This document shows positions 1-7,187 of a stretch of 11,039 bases of DNA, piece by piece; position 1 is the first letter of the stretch, and each line of letters begins with the position of its first letter. The position numbers and the translations under genes were made by a program. The stretch is from contig CAKQDQ010000081.1 in assembly GCA_934229335.1 (NCBI GenBank), positions 1 to 11,039 on the forward strand, written 5' to 3'. This DNA comes from an uncultured Prevotella sp. (GTDB lineage: Bacteria; Bacteroidota; Bacteroidia; Bacteroidales; Bacteroidaceae). The notes below the pieces were generated by a model, which had not been told where the DNA came from, did no database searches, and saw nothing but the letters and a program-made list of their open reading frames with translations.

Positions 1-558
1 ATAATAGAACTCTCTAATGTCCTTGCACAGGAGGGCGTGTTCGCTGCGTTGATGGCAGGTATAACACTGGCTGGTATTCTTGCTTGCACCATGTCAACAG
101 CCGACTCGCAGTTGTTGACGGCGGCGTCAAGTTTCTCTGAAAACATCTTCCGCGACGTGTTCGGGGTGAAGGTTAGTGAGAAGACATCTATGCTCATCGC
201 CCGTCTTACGATAATGGTGATAGCGATACTCGCTGTTTATTTCGCTTGGAACCCTAACAACAGTATCTTCGACATCGTGTCTTTCGCATGGGCAGGATTT
301 GGCGCAACGTTCGGTCCGTTGGTACTTGCAGCGTTGTTCTGGAAGCGTACCACATTGGCTGGAGCCACTTGCGGCATGGTAGCCGGAGGCATAATGGTAT
401 TCGTTTGGAAGTATCTCATTGCACCAATGGGTGGCGTTTGGAGCATCTATGAGTTGTTGCCAGCCTTCATAGTATCAGCCATAGCCATCGTGGTAGTGTC
501 ACTCTGCACCGCAAAGCCTTCAGAGGAGATACTGGCGGAGTTTGAGGCAAGTAAGTAA
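1..558 (+). CDS. putP: Sodium/proline symporter PutP, C-terminal part (5' end outside window)
   Basis: This is the last 185 codons of a solute:sodium symporter of the SSS family, an inner-membrane protein that takes up proline with Na+. Frame 1 is open from the first base, so the real start lies upstream; the GTG at 37 is only an internal valine codon. The segment around residues 30-45 of the fragment (TMSTADSQLLTAASSF) matches the conserved transmembrane segment characteristic of PutP. It is followed by three further hydrophobic stretches, including FAWAGFGATFGPLVLAALFW and a glycine-rich helix. The protein ends in a short charged tail (SEEILAEFEASK). The stop is 5 bases before the next gene, so the two are probably cotranscribed. 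Assignment to PutP over other SSS symporters rests on the STADSQLL motif and overall resemblance; substrate specificity is inferred. Confidence 0.88.
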   Translation: MIELSNVLAQEGVFAALMAGITLAGILACTMSTADSQLLTAASSFSENIFRDVFGVKVSEKTSMLIARLTIMVIAILAVYFAWNPNNSIFDIVSFAWAGFGATFGPLVLAALFWKRTTLAGATCGMVAGGIMVFVWKYLIAPMGGVWSIYELLPAFIVSAIAIVVVSLCTAKPSEEILAEFEASK

Positions 559-563
559 AAGAA

Positions 564-2183
564 ATGATAAAGGAATTGCAGGTTCGCGTATTGCCACAGG
601 TGGCGTATAGCGAACAAAATATAACGGACTACATCAGCCGTGACCTTTCCCTTGACAGACGAACCGTGAAGGCGGTACGTGTGTTGAAGAAAAGTATCGA
701 TGCACGTCAGCGTCAGGTTTTCGTTAACCTGACGCTGAGAGTTTTTGTAAACGAAATGCCGCAGGATGATGGCTACGAGAAGGTACAGTATGGTGATGTG
801 TCACATGCTCCTCAGGCTGTTGTCGTGGGAGAGGGACCGTGCGGTCTTTTCGCTGCCCTTCGATTGATAGAACTTGGCGTGAAGCCTATCGTCATAGAAA
901 GAGGCAGGGATGTAAGGGAACGCAAACGAGACCTTGCCAAGATAAAGAAAGAACAGCGTGTAGACAGCGAGAGCAACTACTGCTTTGGTGAGGGAGGTGC
1001 AGGTGCCTATTCTGACGGAAAACTGTACACACGCAGTAAGAAACGTGGCAATACGGAGAAGATACTCAACGTGTTCTGTCAGCATGGAGCCTCGACAAGC
1101 ATCCTTGCCGATGCCCACCCGCATATAGGTACCGACAAATTGCCTGGCGTAATAGAGAATATGCGCAAGCAGATACAGAAGAGTGGGGGAGAGGTTCACT
1201 TTCGCACAAAGATGGTGCGTCTGCTCGTTACCAACAACAAAGTGGAGGGCTGTGAGGCGGTAAACCTTGACAGTGGTGCGGAAGAGGTTTATCATGGACC
1301 TGTAATTCTTGCTACGGGGCACTCCGCACGTGATGTCTACCGTTACCTTGCATCGGCAAATATCGACATCGAAGCAAAGGGAATAGCGGTAGGCGTGCGC
1401 CTTGAACACCCATCAAAGTTGATAGACCAGATACAGTATCATTCGCCAAAAGGCAGGGGGCAATGGCTTCCAGCAGCGGAATATTCCTTCGTTACGCAGG
1501 TTGACGGCAGGGGAGTGTACTCCTTCTGTATGTGTCCTGGTGGTTTCATCATACCAGCCGCTACCGACAAAGAGCAGATAGTGGTCAACGGAATGAGTCC
1601 AAGCAACCGTGGAGGACAATGGTCTAACAGCGGTATGGTGGTGGAAGTTCGCCCAGAGGACATTCCTTCTATGGCACTTACGGTCGAGAATACTCAAGAA
1701 ACACCATGTAATGATGCCATGAGAGAGGCACTAAGCGTAATGAATTTTCAGCAACAGCTGGAAAAAGCTTGTTGGCAACAAGGCAACATGAAGCAAACAG
1801 CACCAGCGCAGCGTATGCACGATTTTGTGAATGGAAAACTCTCTTACGACATTCCACGTACCAGTTACGCTCCAGGAGTAGTCTCTTCACCTCTGCATTT
1901 CTGGATGCCAGACGGTATAACGAAGCGTCTGCGAGAAGGCTTTAAGACCTTCGGTAGGCAGCGTAAGGGCTTCCTAACAAACGAGGCCGTGATGATAGGC
2001 GTGGAGACAAGAACATCGGCACCTGTGCGAATTACACGTAACCCAGAAACTCTACAGCACATAACAATAGAAGGTCTCTTCCCAGCGGGGGAAGGAGCAG
2101 GTTATGCTGGTGGAATAGTATCAGCTGGAGTAGACGGAGAACGTGCCGCAGAAATGGTTGCGGAATACATAAAAGGAAAGTAA
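564..2183 (+). CDS. FAD-dependent dehydrogenase of the COG2509 type
   Basis: A 539-residue flavoprotein resembling the uncharacterised FAD-dependent dehydrogenases grouped as COG2509; the physiological substrate is not known. An N-terminal domain of about 80 residues precedes the Rossmann dinucleotide-binding motif (VVVGEGPCGLFAALRLIELG, from residue 86), with the ribose-binding acidic residue at E112 (VIERG). A second conserved block near residues 138-157 reads NYCFGEGGAGAYSDGKLYTR. The C-terminal FAD-binding block GLFPAGEGAGYAGGIVSAG begins near residue 504. There is no signal peptide or membrane segment, so it should be cytoplasmic. The ATG at 564 lies 5 bases after the putP stop, and the conserved N-terminal domain starts immediately, so this start is well placed. 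potA follows after about 46 bases on the same strand. The cysteine in GPCG, where alanine is common, is a small deviation. Family assignment is strong; the reaction is unknown. Confidence 0.85.
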   Translation: MIKELQVRVLPQVAYSEQNITDYISRDLSLDRRTVKAVRVLKKSIDARQRQVFVNLTLRVFVNEMPQDDGYEKVQYGDVSHAPQAVVVGEGPCGLFAALRLIELGVKPIVIERGRDVRERKRDLAKIKKEQRVDSESNYCFGEGGAGAYSDGKLYTRSKKRGNTEKILNVFCQHGASTSILADAHPHIGTDKLPGVIENMRKQIQKSGGEVHFRTKMVRLLVTNNKVEGCEAVNLDSGAEEVYHGPVILATGHSARDVYRYLASANIDIEAKGIAVGVRLEHPSKLIDQIQYHSPKGRGQWLPAAEYSFVTQVDGRGVYSFCMCPGGFIIPAATDKEQIVVNGMSPSNRGGQWSNSGMVVEVRPEDIPSMALTVENTQETPCNDAMREALSVMNFQQQLEKACWQQGNMKQTAPAQRMHDFVNGKLSYDIPRTSYAPGVVSSPLHFWMPDGITKRLREGFKTFGRQRKGFLTNEAVMIGVETRTSAPVRITRNPETLQHITIEGLFPAGEGAGYAGGIVSAGVDGERAAEMVAEYIKGK

Positions 2184-2229
2184 TTCTATTGTATTATTAA
2201 TAAAAAGATATCCATATTAATATACGGTG

Positions 2230-3606
2230 ATGGTCAATAAATCACAGAATATTATAGAGATAAAGAATGTATCCAAACGTTTTGGCGACAAAACGGCATT
2301 GGATAACATCAACCTGTGTGTTCGTAAAGGAGAGTTCGTAACGATACTCGGTCCTTCAGGGTGTGGTAAAACCACGTTGCTCAGACTGTTGGCAGGATTT
2401 GAAGTGGCTACGGAAGGAGTGGTAAGCATAAGCGGTAATGACGTGACGGATATACCAGCCTATAAGCGTCCCGTCAATACCGTCTTTCAGAAGTATGCCC
2501 TCTTTCCACATCTTAATGTGTATGATAACATTGCTTTCGGATTAAAACTGAAAGGAATGGCGGCTGACGTGATGAAGCAGAAGGTGACAAACGCCTTGCG
2601 TATGGTCAATATGAGTGGCTATGAGTATCGTGATGTCAACTCTCTATCTGGTGGACAGCAGCAGCGTATTGCCATAGCACGTGCTATAGTTAATGAGCCT
2701 GAGGTGCTGTTGCTTGATGAACCGCTCGCTGCTCTTGACCTGAAGATGCGTAAGGATATGCAGTTAGAGTTGAAGGAGATGCACGAACGTCTTGGCATCA
2801 CCTTCGTTTACGTGACACACGACCAAGAAGAAGCCTTGACGTTGAGTGACACTATCGTGGTGATGAGTAACGGACGTATTCAGCAGATAGGCACTCCTAC
2901 CGACATATACAACGAGCCTTCAAATGCTTTCGTGGCAGATTTTATCGGTGAGAGCAATATTCTCGATGGTGTTATGCTCCGTGACTGTTTGGTCTCTGTA
3001 GCGGGACAACAGATAGAGTGCGTTGACAAGGGCTTTATGAAGGACGAGAAGGTTGACGTGGTAGTACGTCCTGAGGATATTGAGGTAAGTCGCAATACGG
3101 AGAAAGCACAGTTCGTTGGCAAGATAACATCGTCAATCTTCAAGGGTGTTCACTATGAGATGTTGGCTGAGGCTGATGGCTACGAGTTTATGATGCACAA
3201 CTATCGTCACTTTGATGTAGGCGAGACTGTGGGTCTGAGTGTGGCTCCTGATAACATACACATAATGAAAAGAAACATTGACGAGAATGTTTTTCTGGCA
3301 GAGGTGGGGAGCAATACTGTTACGTTCCTTGGTTGCGAGTTTACTGTTAGCGACGAGAAAGCGGTGTCGTTACGAGGAAAAGAAAACGTAGAAGTGTATG
3401 TTCCGTGCGACAAGATAGAACTGACCGACAATGAGGAAGACGGTATCTTCACGGGCAATGTAGCTTTTATACTTTACAAGGGCAACCACTATCACCTCAC
3501 GGTAGACACTGATTGGGGTGAGAAGTTATACGTAGACACGCAAGACCAATGGGACCTTGGAGACCATGTAGGCATAAAGATAGATGTGAACGATGTGATA
3601 ATCTAA
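2230..3606 (+). CDS. potA: Spermidine/putrescine ABC transporter ATP-binding protein PotA, with duplicated C-terminal domain
   Basis: This is the ATPase of a polyamine importer, working on the cytoplasmic face with PotB and PotC. With the ATG at 2230 it has 458 residues (a GTG lies directly before, at 2227). All ABC motifs are intact: Walker A GPSGCGKT (41-48), Q-loop Q87, signature LSGGQ (139-143), Walker B VLLLDE (159-164) and the switch histidine H197. The nucleotide-binding domain covers about residues 8-240. The rest is long: about 220 residues against about 140 in the 378-residue E. coli PotA. It contains two similar TOBE-like units, about 275-347 and 387-458. [12 protein letters not shown] and [17 protein letters not shown] of the first correspond to [12 protein letters not shown] and [17 protein letters not shown] of the second. 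It heads the potABCD cluster. No TAnnTTTG promoter is visible in the 46 bases before it, so it may be cotranscribed with the upstream gene. Substrate class is inferred from the whole operon. Confidence 0.93.
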   Translation: MVNKSQNIIEIKNVSKRFGDKTALDNINLCVRKGEFVTILGPSGCGKTTLLRLLAGFEVATEGVVSISGNDVTDIPAYKRPVNTVFQKYALFPHLNVYDNIAFGLKLKGMAADVMKQKVTNALRMVNMSGYEYRDVNSLSGGQQQRIAIARAIVNEPEVLLLDEPLAALDLKMRKDMQLELKEMHERLGITFVYVTHDQEEALTLSDTIVVMSNGRIQQIGTPTDIYNEPSNAFVADFIGESNILDGVMLRDCLVSVAGQQIECVDKGFMKDEKVDVVVRPEDIEVSRNTEKAQFVGKITSSIFKGVHYEMLAEADGYEFMMHNYRHFDVGETVGLSVAPDNIHIMKRNIDENVFLAEVGSNTVTFLGCEFTVSDEKAVSLRGKENVEVYVPCDKIELTDNEEDGIFTGNVAFILYKGNHYHLTVDTDWGEKLYVDTQDQWDLGDHVGIKIDVNDVII

Positions 3607-3835
3607 TGTTTCGAATTGAAAAATGAAAGTTAATAATTAAAAATTATGATTACGGTACTTAGGCGAGGAACTCCTCGTGCATCGACGTTTCTACGTTGTT
3701 GATGCCAATAAAAGTTATATGTCTTTAGTTGATGTCGGCATGAAAGGGAGTCTTTTCTACGTTGTTGATGCTGCCAACTGCTACAGTAATCATAATTATC
3801 AATTTTTAATTATTAATTATTAATTTAAGATTGTA
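3607..3835. repeat. Palindromic, AT-rich intergenic element between potA and potB
   Basis: This 229-base spacer interrupts an otherwise overlapping operon. The left arm (about 3630-3657) and right arm (about 3783-3816) are inverted repeats. Thirteen bases (TTAATAATTAAAA) and eleven bases (ATTATGATTAC) match in each arm, separated by a 7-base insertion present only in the right arm. Between them lie about 125 bases of higher GC content. These include a short hairpin (CGAGGA at 3664-3669 with TCCTCG at 3672-3677) and repeated GTTGATG motifs. AT-rich arms like these resemble dispersed intergenic repeats or miniature mobile elements, but no transposase, clear target duplication or second copy is in the window. 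The right arm ends about 10-20 bases before the potB start, so it forms that gene's 5' leader. No gene is visible inside. A mobile or repeat origin is inferred. Confidence 0.6.
3688..3771 (+). repeat. 18-base direct repeat inside the potA-potB spacer
   Basis: The 18-base sequence TTTCTACGTTGTTGATGC occurs at 3688-3705 and again, perfectly, at 3754-3771. Each copy is followed by a CCAA-type sequence. A third, partial copy shares TTAGTTGATG at about 3725-3734, so the core GTTGATG appears at 3698, 3728 and 3764. The role is unknown: it may be an internal duplication of the intergenic element or a protein-binding site. Confidence 0.7.
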
Positions 3836-4618
3836 ATGAAAAAGTTTTTCTATTCACGTAAGAGTTGGACGCTACCATACGTCATCTTCTCCGCTATATT
3901 TGTGGTATTGCCGTTGCTGCTCATCGTTCTCTATTCCTTTACTGATGAGAATGGGAGTTTTACTCTGAGCAACTTTACGAAGTTCATGAGCCGTTCCGAG
4001 GACGTAAACACCTTTGTCTATTCCATAGGTATCGCTGTGCTTACCACGCTTATCTGCATCCTTTTGGGCTATCCTGCTGCATATATCCTTGCCCGAAGTA
4101 AGATGAGGCATGCTAATGCGGTGGTGATGTTGTTCATACTCCCGATGTGGGTGAATATACTTGTGCGTACCCTCGCCACTGTAGCGTTGTTCGATTTTGC
4201 TGGCATCGCTCTCGGAGAAGGGGCATTACTCTTCGGTATGGTTTACAACTTTATTCCTTTTATGGTATATCCCATATACAATACGCTACAGAAAATGGAC
4301 AGTAGTTACATAGAAGCGGCGGAGGATCTCGGTGCATCACCATGGCAAGTGTTCATAAAAACTATACTGCCGCTATCCATGCCAGGAATATCCAGTGGCG
4401 TGTTGATGGTGTTTATGCCTACAATCTCTACTTTCGCTATCTCGGAGCTACTGACTATGAATAACATAAAACTGTTTGGAACGACCATTCAGGAGAATGT
4501 TAACAACTCCATGTGGAACTACGGTGCCGCGCTATCGCTCATCATGTTGCTACTTATTGGAGCCTCTACTATCTTTGCTTCTGATGATAATGATAAAGAG
4601 AAAGGAGGTATACTGTGA
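3836..4618 (+). CDS. potB: Spermidine/putrescine ABC transporter permease PotB
   Basis: A 260-residue inner-membrane permease, one half of the polyamine translocation channel with PotC. Six hydrophobic segments can be placed at about residues 13-33, 62-84, 95-117, 131-150, 183-204 and 232-248. The EAA motif that docks on the ATPase PotA is intact from residue 160 (EAAEDLGASPWQVFIKTILP). The region around MWVNILVRTLA is typical of PotB-type permeases. The ATG at 3836 directly precedes a basic N-terminus (MKKFFYSRKS) and the first membrane helix, so the start is sound. The protein is somewhat shorter than E. coli PotB and ends in a charged tail (DDNDKEKGGIL). Its stop overlaps the potC start by 4 bases (GTGA). 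It follows potA after the palindromic spacer, so it may be expressed at a different level from potA. Confidence 0.93.
   Translation: MKKFFYSRKSWTLPYVIFSAIFVVLPLLLIVLYSFTDENGSFTLSNFTKFMSRSEDVNTFVYSIGIAVLTTLICILLGYPAAYILARSKMRHANAVVMLFILPMWVNILVRTLATVALFDFAGIALGEGALLFGMVYNFIPFMVYPIYNTLQKMDSSYIEAAEDLGASPWQVFIKTILPLSMPGISSGVLMVFMPTISTFAISELLTMNNIKLFGTTIQENVNNSMWNYGAALSLIMLLLIGASTIFASDDNDKEKGGIL
4601..4608 (+). promoter_or_regulatory. Shine-Dalgarno-like site for potC
   Basis: AAAGGAGG lies six bases before the GTG start of potC, inside the last codons of potB (encoding the KGG of its tail). It is a near-ideal complement to the 16S anti-SD sequence. No comparable site stands before the other genes here, in line with the weak use of Shine-Dalgarno sites in Bacteroidetes. 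It supports the GTG at 4615 as the potC start and suggests reinitiation or coupled translation. Function is inferred from sequence only. Confidence 0.55.
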
Positions 4619-5406
4619 AAACTTTACATCGCATTTTGTGCCAAGGATACCTGTGGCTGCTTTTGCTCTTGCTCTATTCGCCAATTATTATAATCATCAT
4701 CTTCTCGTTTACGGAATCAAAGGTGATGGGTAACTGGACGGGCTTCTCCATACAACTCTATAAAAATCTCTTCGTCTCAGGTACACACCACTCCCTGACC
4801 GATGCCTTAGGAAATACTATAAGTATTGCATTGATAACAGCAACGGTCTCTACTCTGCTCGGTTCTCTTACCGCAATAGGCATTTACAATATGAAGAATA
4901 GAGCAAGAAAGGCTATCATGTTTGTCAATAATATACCTATACTTAATGGCGATATTATCATTGGTATATCCTTGTTCTTACTCTTCGTGTCTTTGGGCAT
5001 AAAGCAAGGTTACCTTACTGTTGTCCTTGCTCACATTGCTTTCTGCACGCCTTATGTGGTGCTAAGTGTACTTCCGCGACTGAAGCAGATGAACCCTAAC
5101 CTTTATGAGGCTGCCCTTGACCTTGGGGCGTCGCCCTTTCAGGCGCTGCGCAAGGTGATTGTGCCTGAGATATTGCCTGGTATGGTGGCTGGTTTCATGC
5201 TTGCCATAACGCTGTCTATTGACGATTTTGCCATAACCATCTTTACTATAGGTAATGAGGGACTTGAGACTCTCTCTACATTTATTTACGCTGATGCACG
5301 AAAGGGGGGGCTAACGCCTGAGTTACGACCGCTCAGCACCATTATCTTCGTGCTTGTATTGGCATTACTCTTCATAATAAACCGACGTTCTTCTAAAGTA
5401 AAATGA
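4615..5406 (+). CDS. potC: Spermidine/putrescine ABC transporter permease PotC
   Basis: A 263-residue inner-membrane permease, the partner of PotB. Hydrophobic segments lie at about residues 11-32, 64-90, 100-128, 133-152, 183-208 and 241-256. The EAA docking motif from residue 165 reads EAALDLGASPFQALRKVIVP. The ITLSIDDFAITIF segment near 198-210 is characteristic of PotC proteins. The start is GTG at 4615, overlapping the potB stop by 4 bases and preceded by a strong Shine-Dalgarno sequence. The next ATG would remove the first membrane helix. The stop overlaps the potD start as ATGA. Tight overlaps on both sides indicate cotranslation of the channel and its binding protein. Confidence 0.94.
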   Translation: MKTLHRILCQGYLWLLLLLLYSPIIIIIIFSFTESKVMGNWTGFSIQLYKNLFVSGTHHSLTDALGNTISIALITATVSTLLGSLTAIGIYNMKNRARKAIMFVNNIPILNGDIIIGISLFLLFVSLGIKQGYLTVVLAHIAFCTPYVVLSVLPRLKQMNPNLYEAALDLGASPFQALRKVIVPEILPGMVAGFMLAITLSIDDFAITIFTIGNEGLETLSTFIYADARKGGLTPELRPLSTIIFVLVLALLFIINRRSSKVK

Positions 5407-6758
5407 TAAAGAATATATTACATTACCTTCCTTTTGGCGTCTTGTTGCTCGCTCTGTCGTTAGTATGCGTCTGTTGCTCTCAGCAAGAACCGCGCGAGGA
5501 AGTGTTGAAAGTTTACAACTGGGGCGATTATATTAATGAAGAAAAGTTAGCGGAGTTTCCTGAATGGTATAAGAAACAGACAGGACGTAATATCAGGGTC
5601 ATATATCAAACCTTTGATATTAACGAGATAATGCTAACTAAGATAGAGCGTGGTCATGAGGATTTTGACGTGGTATGCCCATCAGAATACATCATCGAAA
5701 GGATGCTTCGCAAGAACCTTCTTCTGCCAATTGACACAGACTTCGGTAAAACACCGAACTATATAAAGAATCTTTCGCCTTATATTGTCAGCCAGATAGA
5801 TGCGGTAAGCGTGCCTGGTCGTAGGGCGCATGATTATGCCGTAGGCTATATGTGGGGCACGGCAGGAATACTGTATAATGCAGATCATGTGCCAGAGCAA
5901 GATTCCTTTACTTGGGGCACGCTGTGGAACCCACGCTATAAGGGAAAACTGCTTATGAAAGACTCGTACCGCGATAGTTACGGCACAGCACTTATCTATG
6001 CTCGTCGTAAGCAGATTGAGCAAGGTAAGTTGACGGTAAAAGACCTAATGAATGATTATTCACCAGAGAATATCCGTACGGTAGAGGAGTACTTAAAGAA
6101 ACTAAAGCCCAACATCGAGGGCTGGGAAGCTGATTTTGGCAAGGAGACAATGACCAAAGGCAAGGCACTCCTTAACATGACATGGAGCGGAGATGCTGTG
6201 TGGGCAATAGAAGAAGCGGAGAAGAATAATGTACATCTCAATTACAATGTTCCTCGCGAGGGTAGCAACGTATGGTTTGATGGCTGGGTGATTCCTAAGT
6301 ATGCTGGCAATCCTAAAGCGGCGGCATATTTCATTAACTACTTATGCCAGGGTGATGTAGCACTTGCTAATATGGACGCCACTGGTTATGTTAGTAGTGT
6401 GGCGACCGATAATATATTGGAAGCAATGAGTGATTCTGCTACTTATCCTACTACTGTAAACCTTGCTTACTTCTTTGGAGAGAAGGCACGACGAGCACAC
6501 CTCAACCCGATTATGTATCCTGACAGTAGTGTCGTAGCTCGTTGCGCCATGATTCACGATGCTGGTGATAGCACACCTGCGGTAGTTGATATGTGGTCAA
6601 GGGTAAAGGGCGACAACCTTGGTGGTGGTATTGTGCTGTTCTTGCTTGGTAGTGTGGGTGCTGTGGCAGCGTTTGTGGGCTATAAGAAGTACGTAAGGCG
6701 TAAGCACCGCCTTTTAGCAAGAAGTCACAGAAGGAAAAATGTGATAAGAGTGGAATGA
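5403..6758 (+). CDS. potD: Spermidine/putrescine-binding protein PotD, lipoprotein-type signal plus C-terminal membrane helix
   Basis: A 451-residue periplasmic polyamine-binding component that delivers substrate to PotB/PotC. A hydrophobic signal segment (about 8-23) ends in three close cysteines, C22, C24 and C25. One is probably the lipidated residue, although the lipobox is loose. The mature part starts with LKVYNWGDYINEEKL (35-49), the hallmark of PotD/PotF-type proteins. Other conserved stretches are GYMWGTAGILYN (148-159) and NMTWSGDAVWA (258-268). Unusually, after the binding domain there is a glycine-rich hydrophobic stretch at about 406-427 (GGGIVLFLLGSVGAVAAFVG). It is followed by a strongly basic tail (YKKYVRRKHR and beyond) with the look of a transmembrane anchor and a cytoplasmic tail. 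E. coli PotD is about 348 residues, so this one is roughly 100 longer. It is the last gene of potABCD. Exact ligand preference among polyamines cannot be read from sequence. Confidence 0.92.
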   Translation: MIKNILHYLPFGVLLLALSLVCVCCSQQEPREEVLKVYNWGDYINEEKLAEFPEWYKKQTGRNIRVIYQTFDINEIMLTKIERGHEDFDVVCPSEYIIERMLRKNLLLPIDTDFGKTPNYIKNLSPYIVSQIDAVSVPGRRAHDYAVGYMWGTAGILYNADHVPEQDSFTWGTLWNPRYKGKLLMKDSYRDSYGTALIYARRKQIEQGKLTVKDLMNDYSPENIRTVEEYLKKLKPNIEGWEADFGKETMTKGKALLNMTWSGDAVWAIEEAEKNNVHLNYNVPREGSNVWFDGWVIPKYAGNPKAAAYFINYLCQGDVALANMDATGYVSSVATDNILEAMSDSATYPTTVNLAYFFGEKARRAHLNPIMYPDSSVVARCAMIHDAGDSTPAVVDMWSRVKGDNLGGGIVLFLLGSVGAVAAFVGYKKYVRRKHRLLARSHRRKNVIRVE

Positions 6759-6958
6759 TAAATATGTGTTTGATAATATTTTGATGAGGTTCTATAATTC
6801 AGCGTTGTCTTGTGTGGACGAAGCTTATGAGATGTTGTGGTTTTTACCGTTAGTAATGTCAGAAGCTGCACAATAATATATAAGTTCTGAACAGACTTTA
6901 TTGAACCACCATTATTGAACTGCTCTTGATGGCAATAAAGATAAAATGAATAATTGCT

Positions 6959-6982
6959 GTAAGTATGATTCTTAATACTTAC
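6959..6982 (+). terminator. Weak AT-rich hairpin downstream of potD
   Basis: GTAAGTAT (6959-6966) and ATACTTAC (6975-6982) form a perfect 8-bp stem with an 8-base loop. It is followed within 10 bases by a T-rich tract (TTGTTTTCC, then TTTTTT at about 7003-7008). The stem has only two G-C pairs, so it is a weak candidate terminator or 3'-end hairpin for the pot transcript, 200 bases after the potD stop. Confidence 0.35.
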
Positions 6983-7021
6983 TTAGATTGTTTTCCTTAA
7001 GTTTTTTCGCTTTTGAATATA

Positions 7022-7068
7022 AAAAGATGACGTGTCAACTGTTAATAACAATCAGCACGTCATCTTTT
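7022..7068. terminator. Bidirectional terminator between potD and rny
   Basis: AAAAGATGACGTG (7022-7034) and CACGTCATCTTTT (7056-7068) form a perfect 13-bp stem. The 21-base loop itself contains a small TGTT/AACA inverted repeat. The GC-bearing core is flanked by A-run and T-run on opposite sides, so either strand gives a stem followed by U residues. Its place between two converging genes fits a shared terminator for the potABCD transcript and the rny transcript. Confidence 0.75.
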
Positions 7069-7187
7069 CTTTATCTGTTAGGGGTGGTTCTATAAATGGC
7101 TTTGTCCTATTTCATGATAAAAACATATTATCATATAAGGTAAGCGTTATATAACCGTGATAATTATAAAATCTGTCTTTGTGTTTA

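Larger units (their letters stand above)
6759..7187. other. Convergent intergenic region without a convincing gene
   Basis: These 429 bases lie between the stop of potD (+) and the stop of rny (-). I see no supported gene. The longest plausible reading frame is a 30-codon one at 6784-6876, without promoter or ribosome-site support. The region contains an AT-rich hairpin near 6959-6982 and a strong hairpin at 7022-7068. Base composition is markedly more AT-rich than in the genes. Confidence 0.7.

Noticed and set aside
801..1409. 202-codon open frame on the minus strand inside the FAD-dehydrogenase gene
   Set aside because: It is entirely antisense to a clearly coding gene with all flavoprotein motifs, its translation has no recognisable domain, and there is no promoter. 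It is a shadow frame.
3820..3827. Promoter for potB at TAATTTAA
   Set aside because: It matches the -7 consensus at only six of eight positions and would start transcription almost at the ATG.
3607..3835. Insertion sequence or CRISPR array in the potA-potB spacer
   Set aside because: There is no transposase or reading frame. The inverted arms are AT-rich and imperfect, and there are only two full copies of the direct repeat at irregular spacing. Only a repeat element is supported.
6784..6876. 30-codon open frame between potD and the terminator, starting MRFYNSALSC
   Set aside because: It is short, with no promoter or ribosome-site support, no recognisable similarity and AT-rich surroundings. 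It could be a gene remnant or chance.
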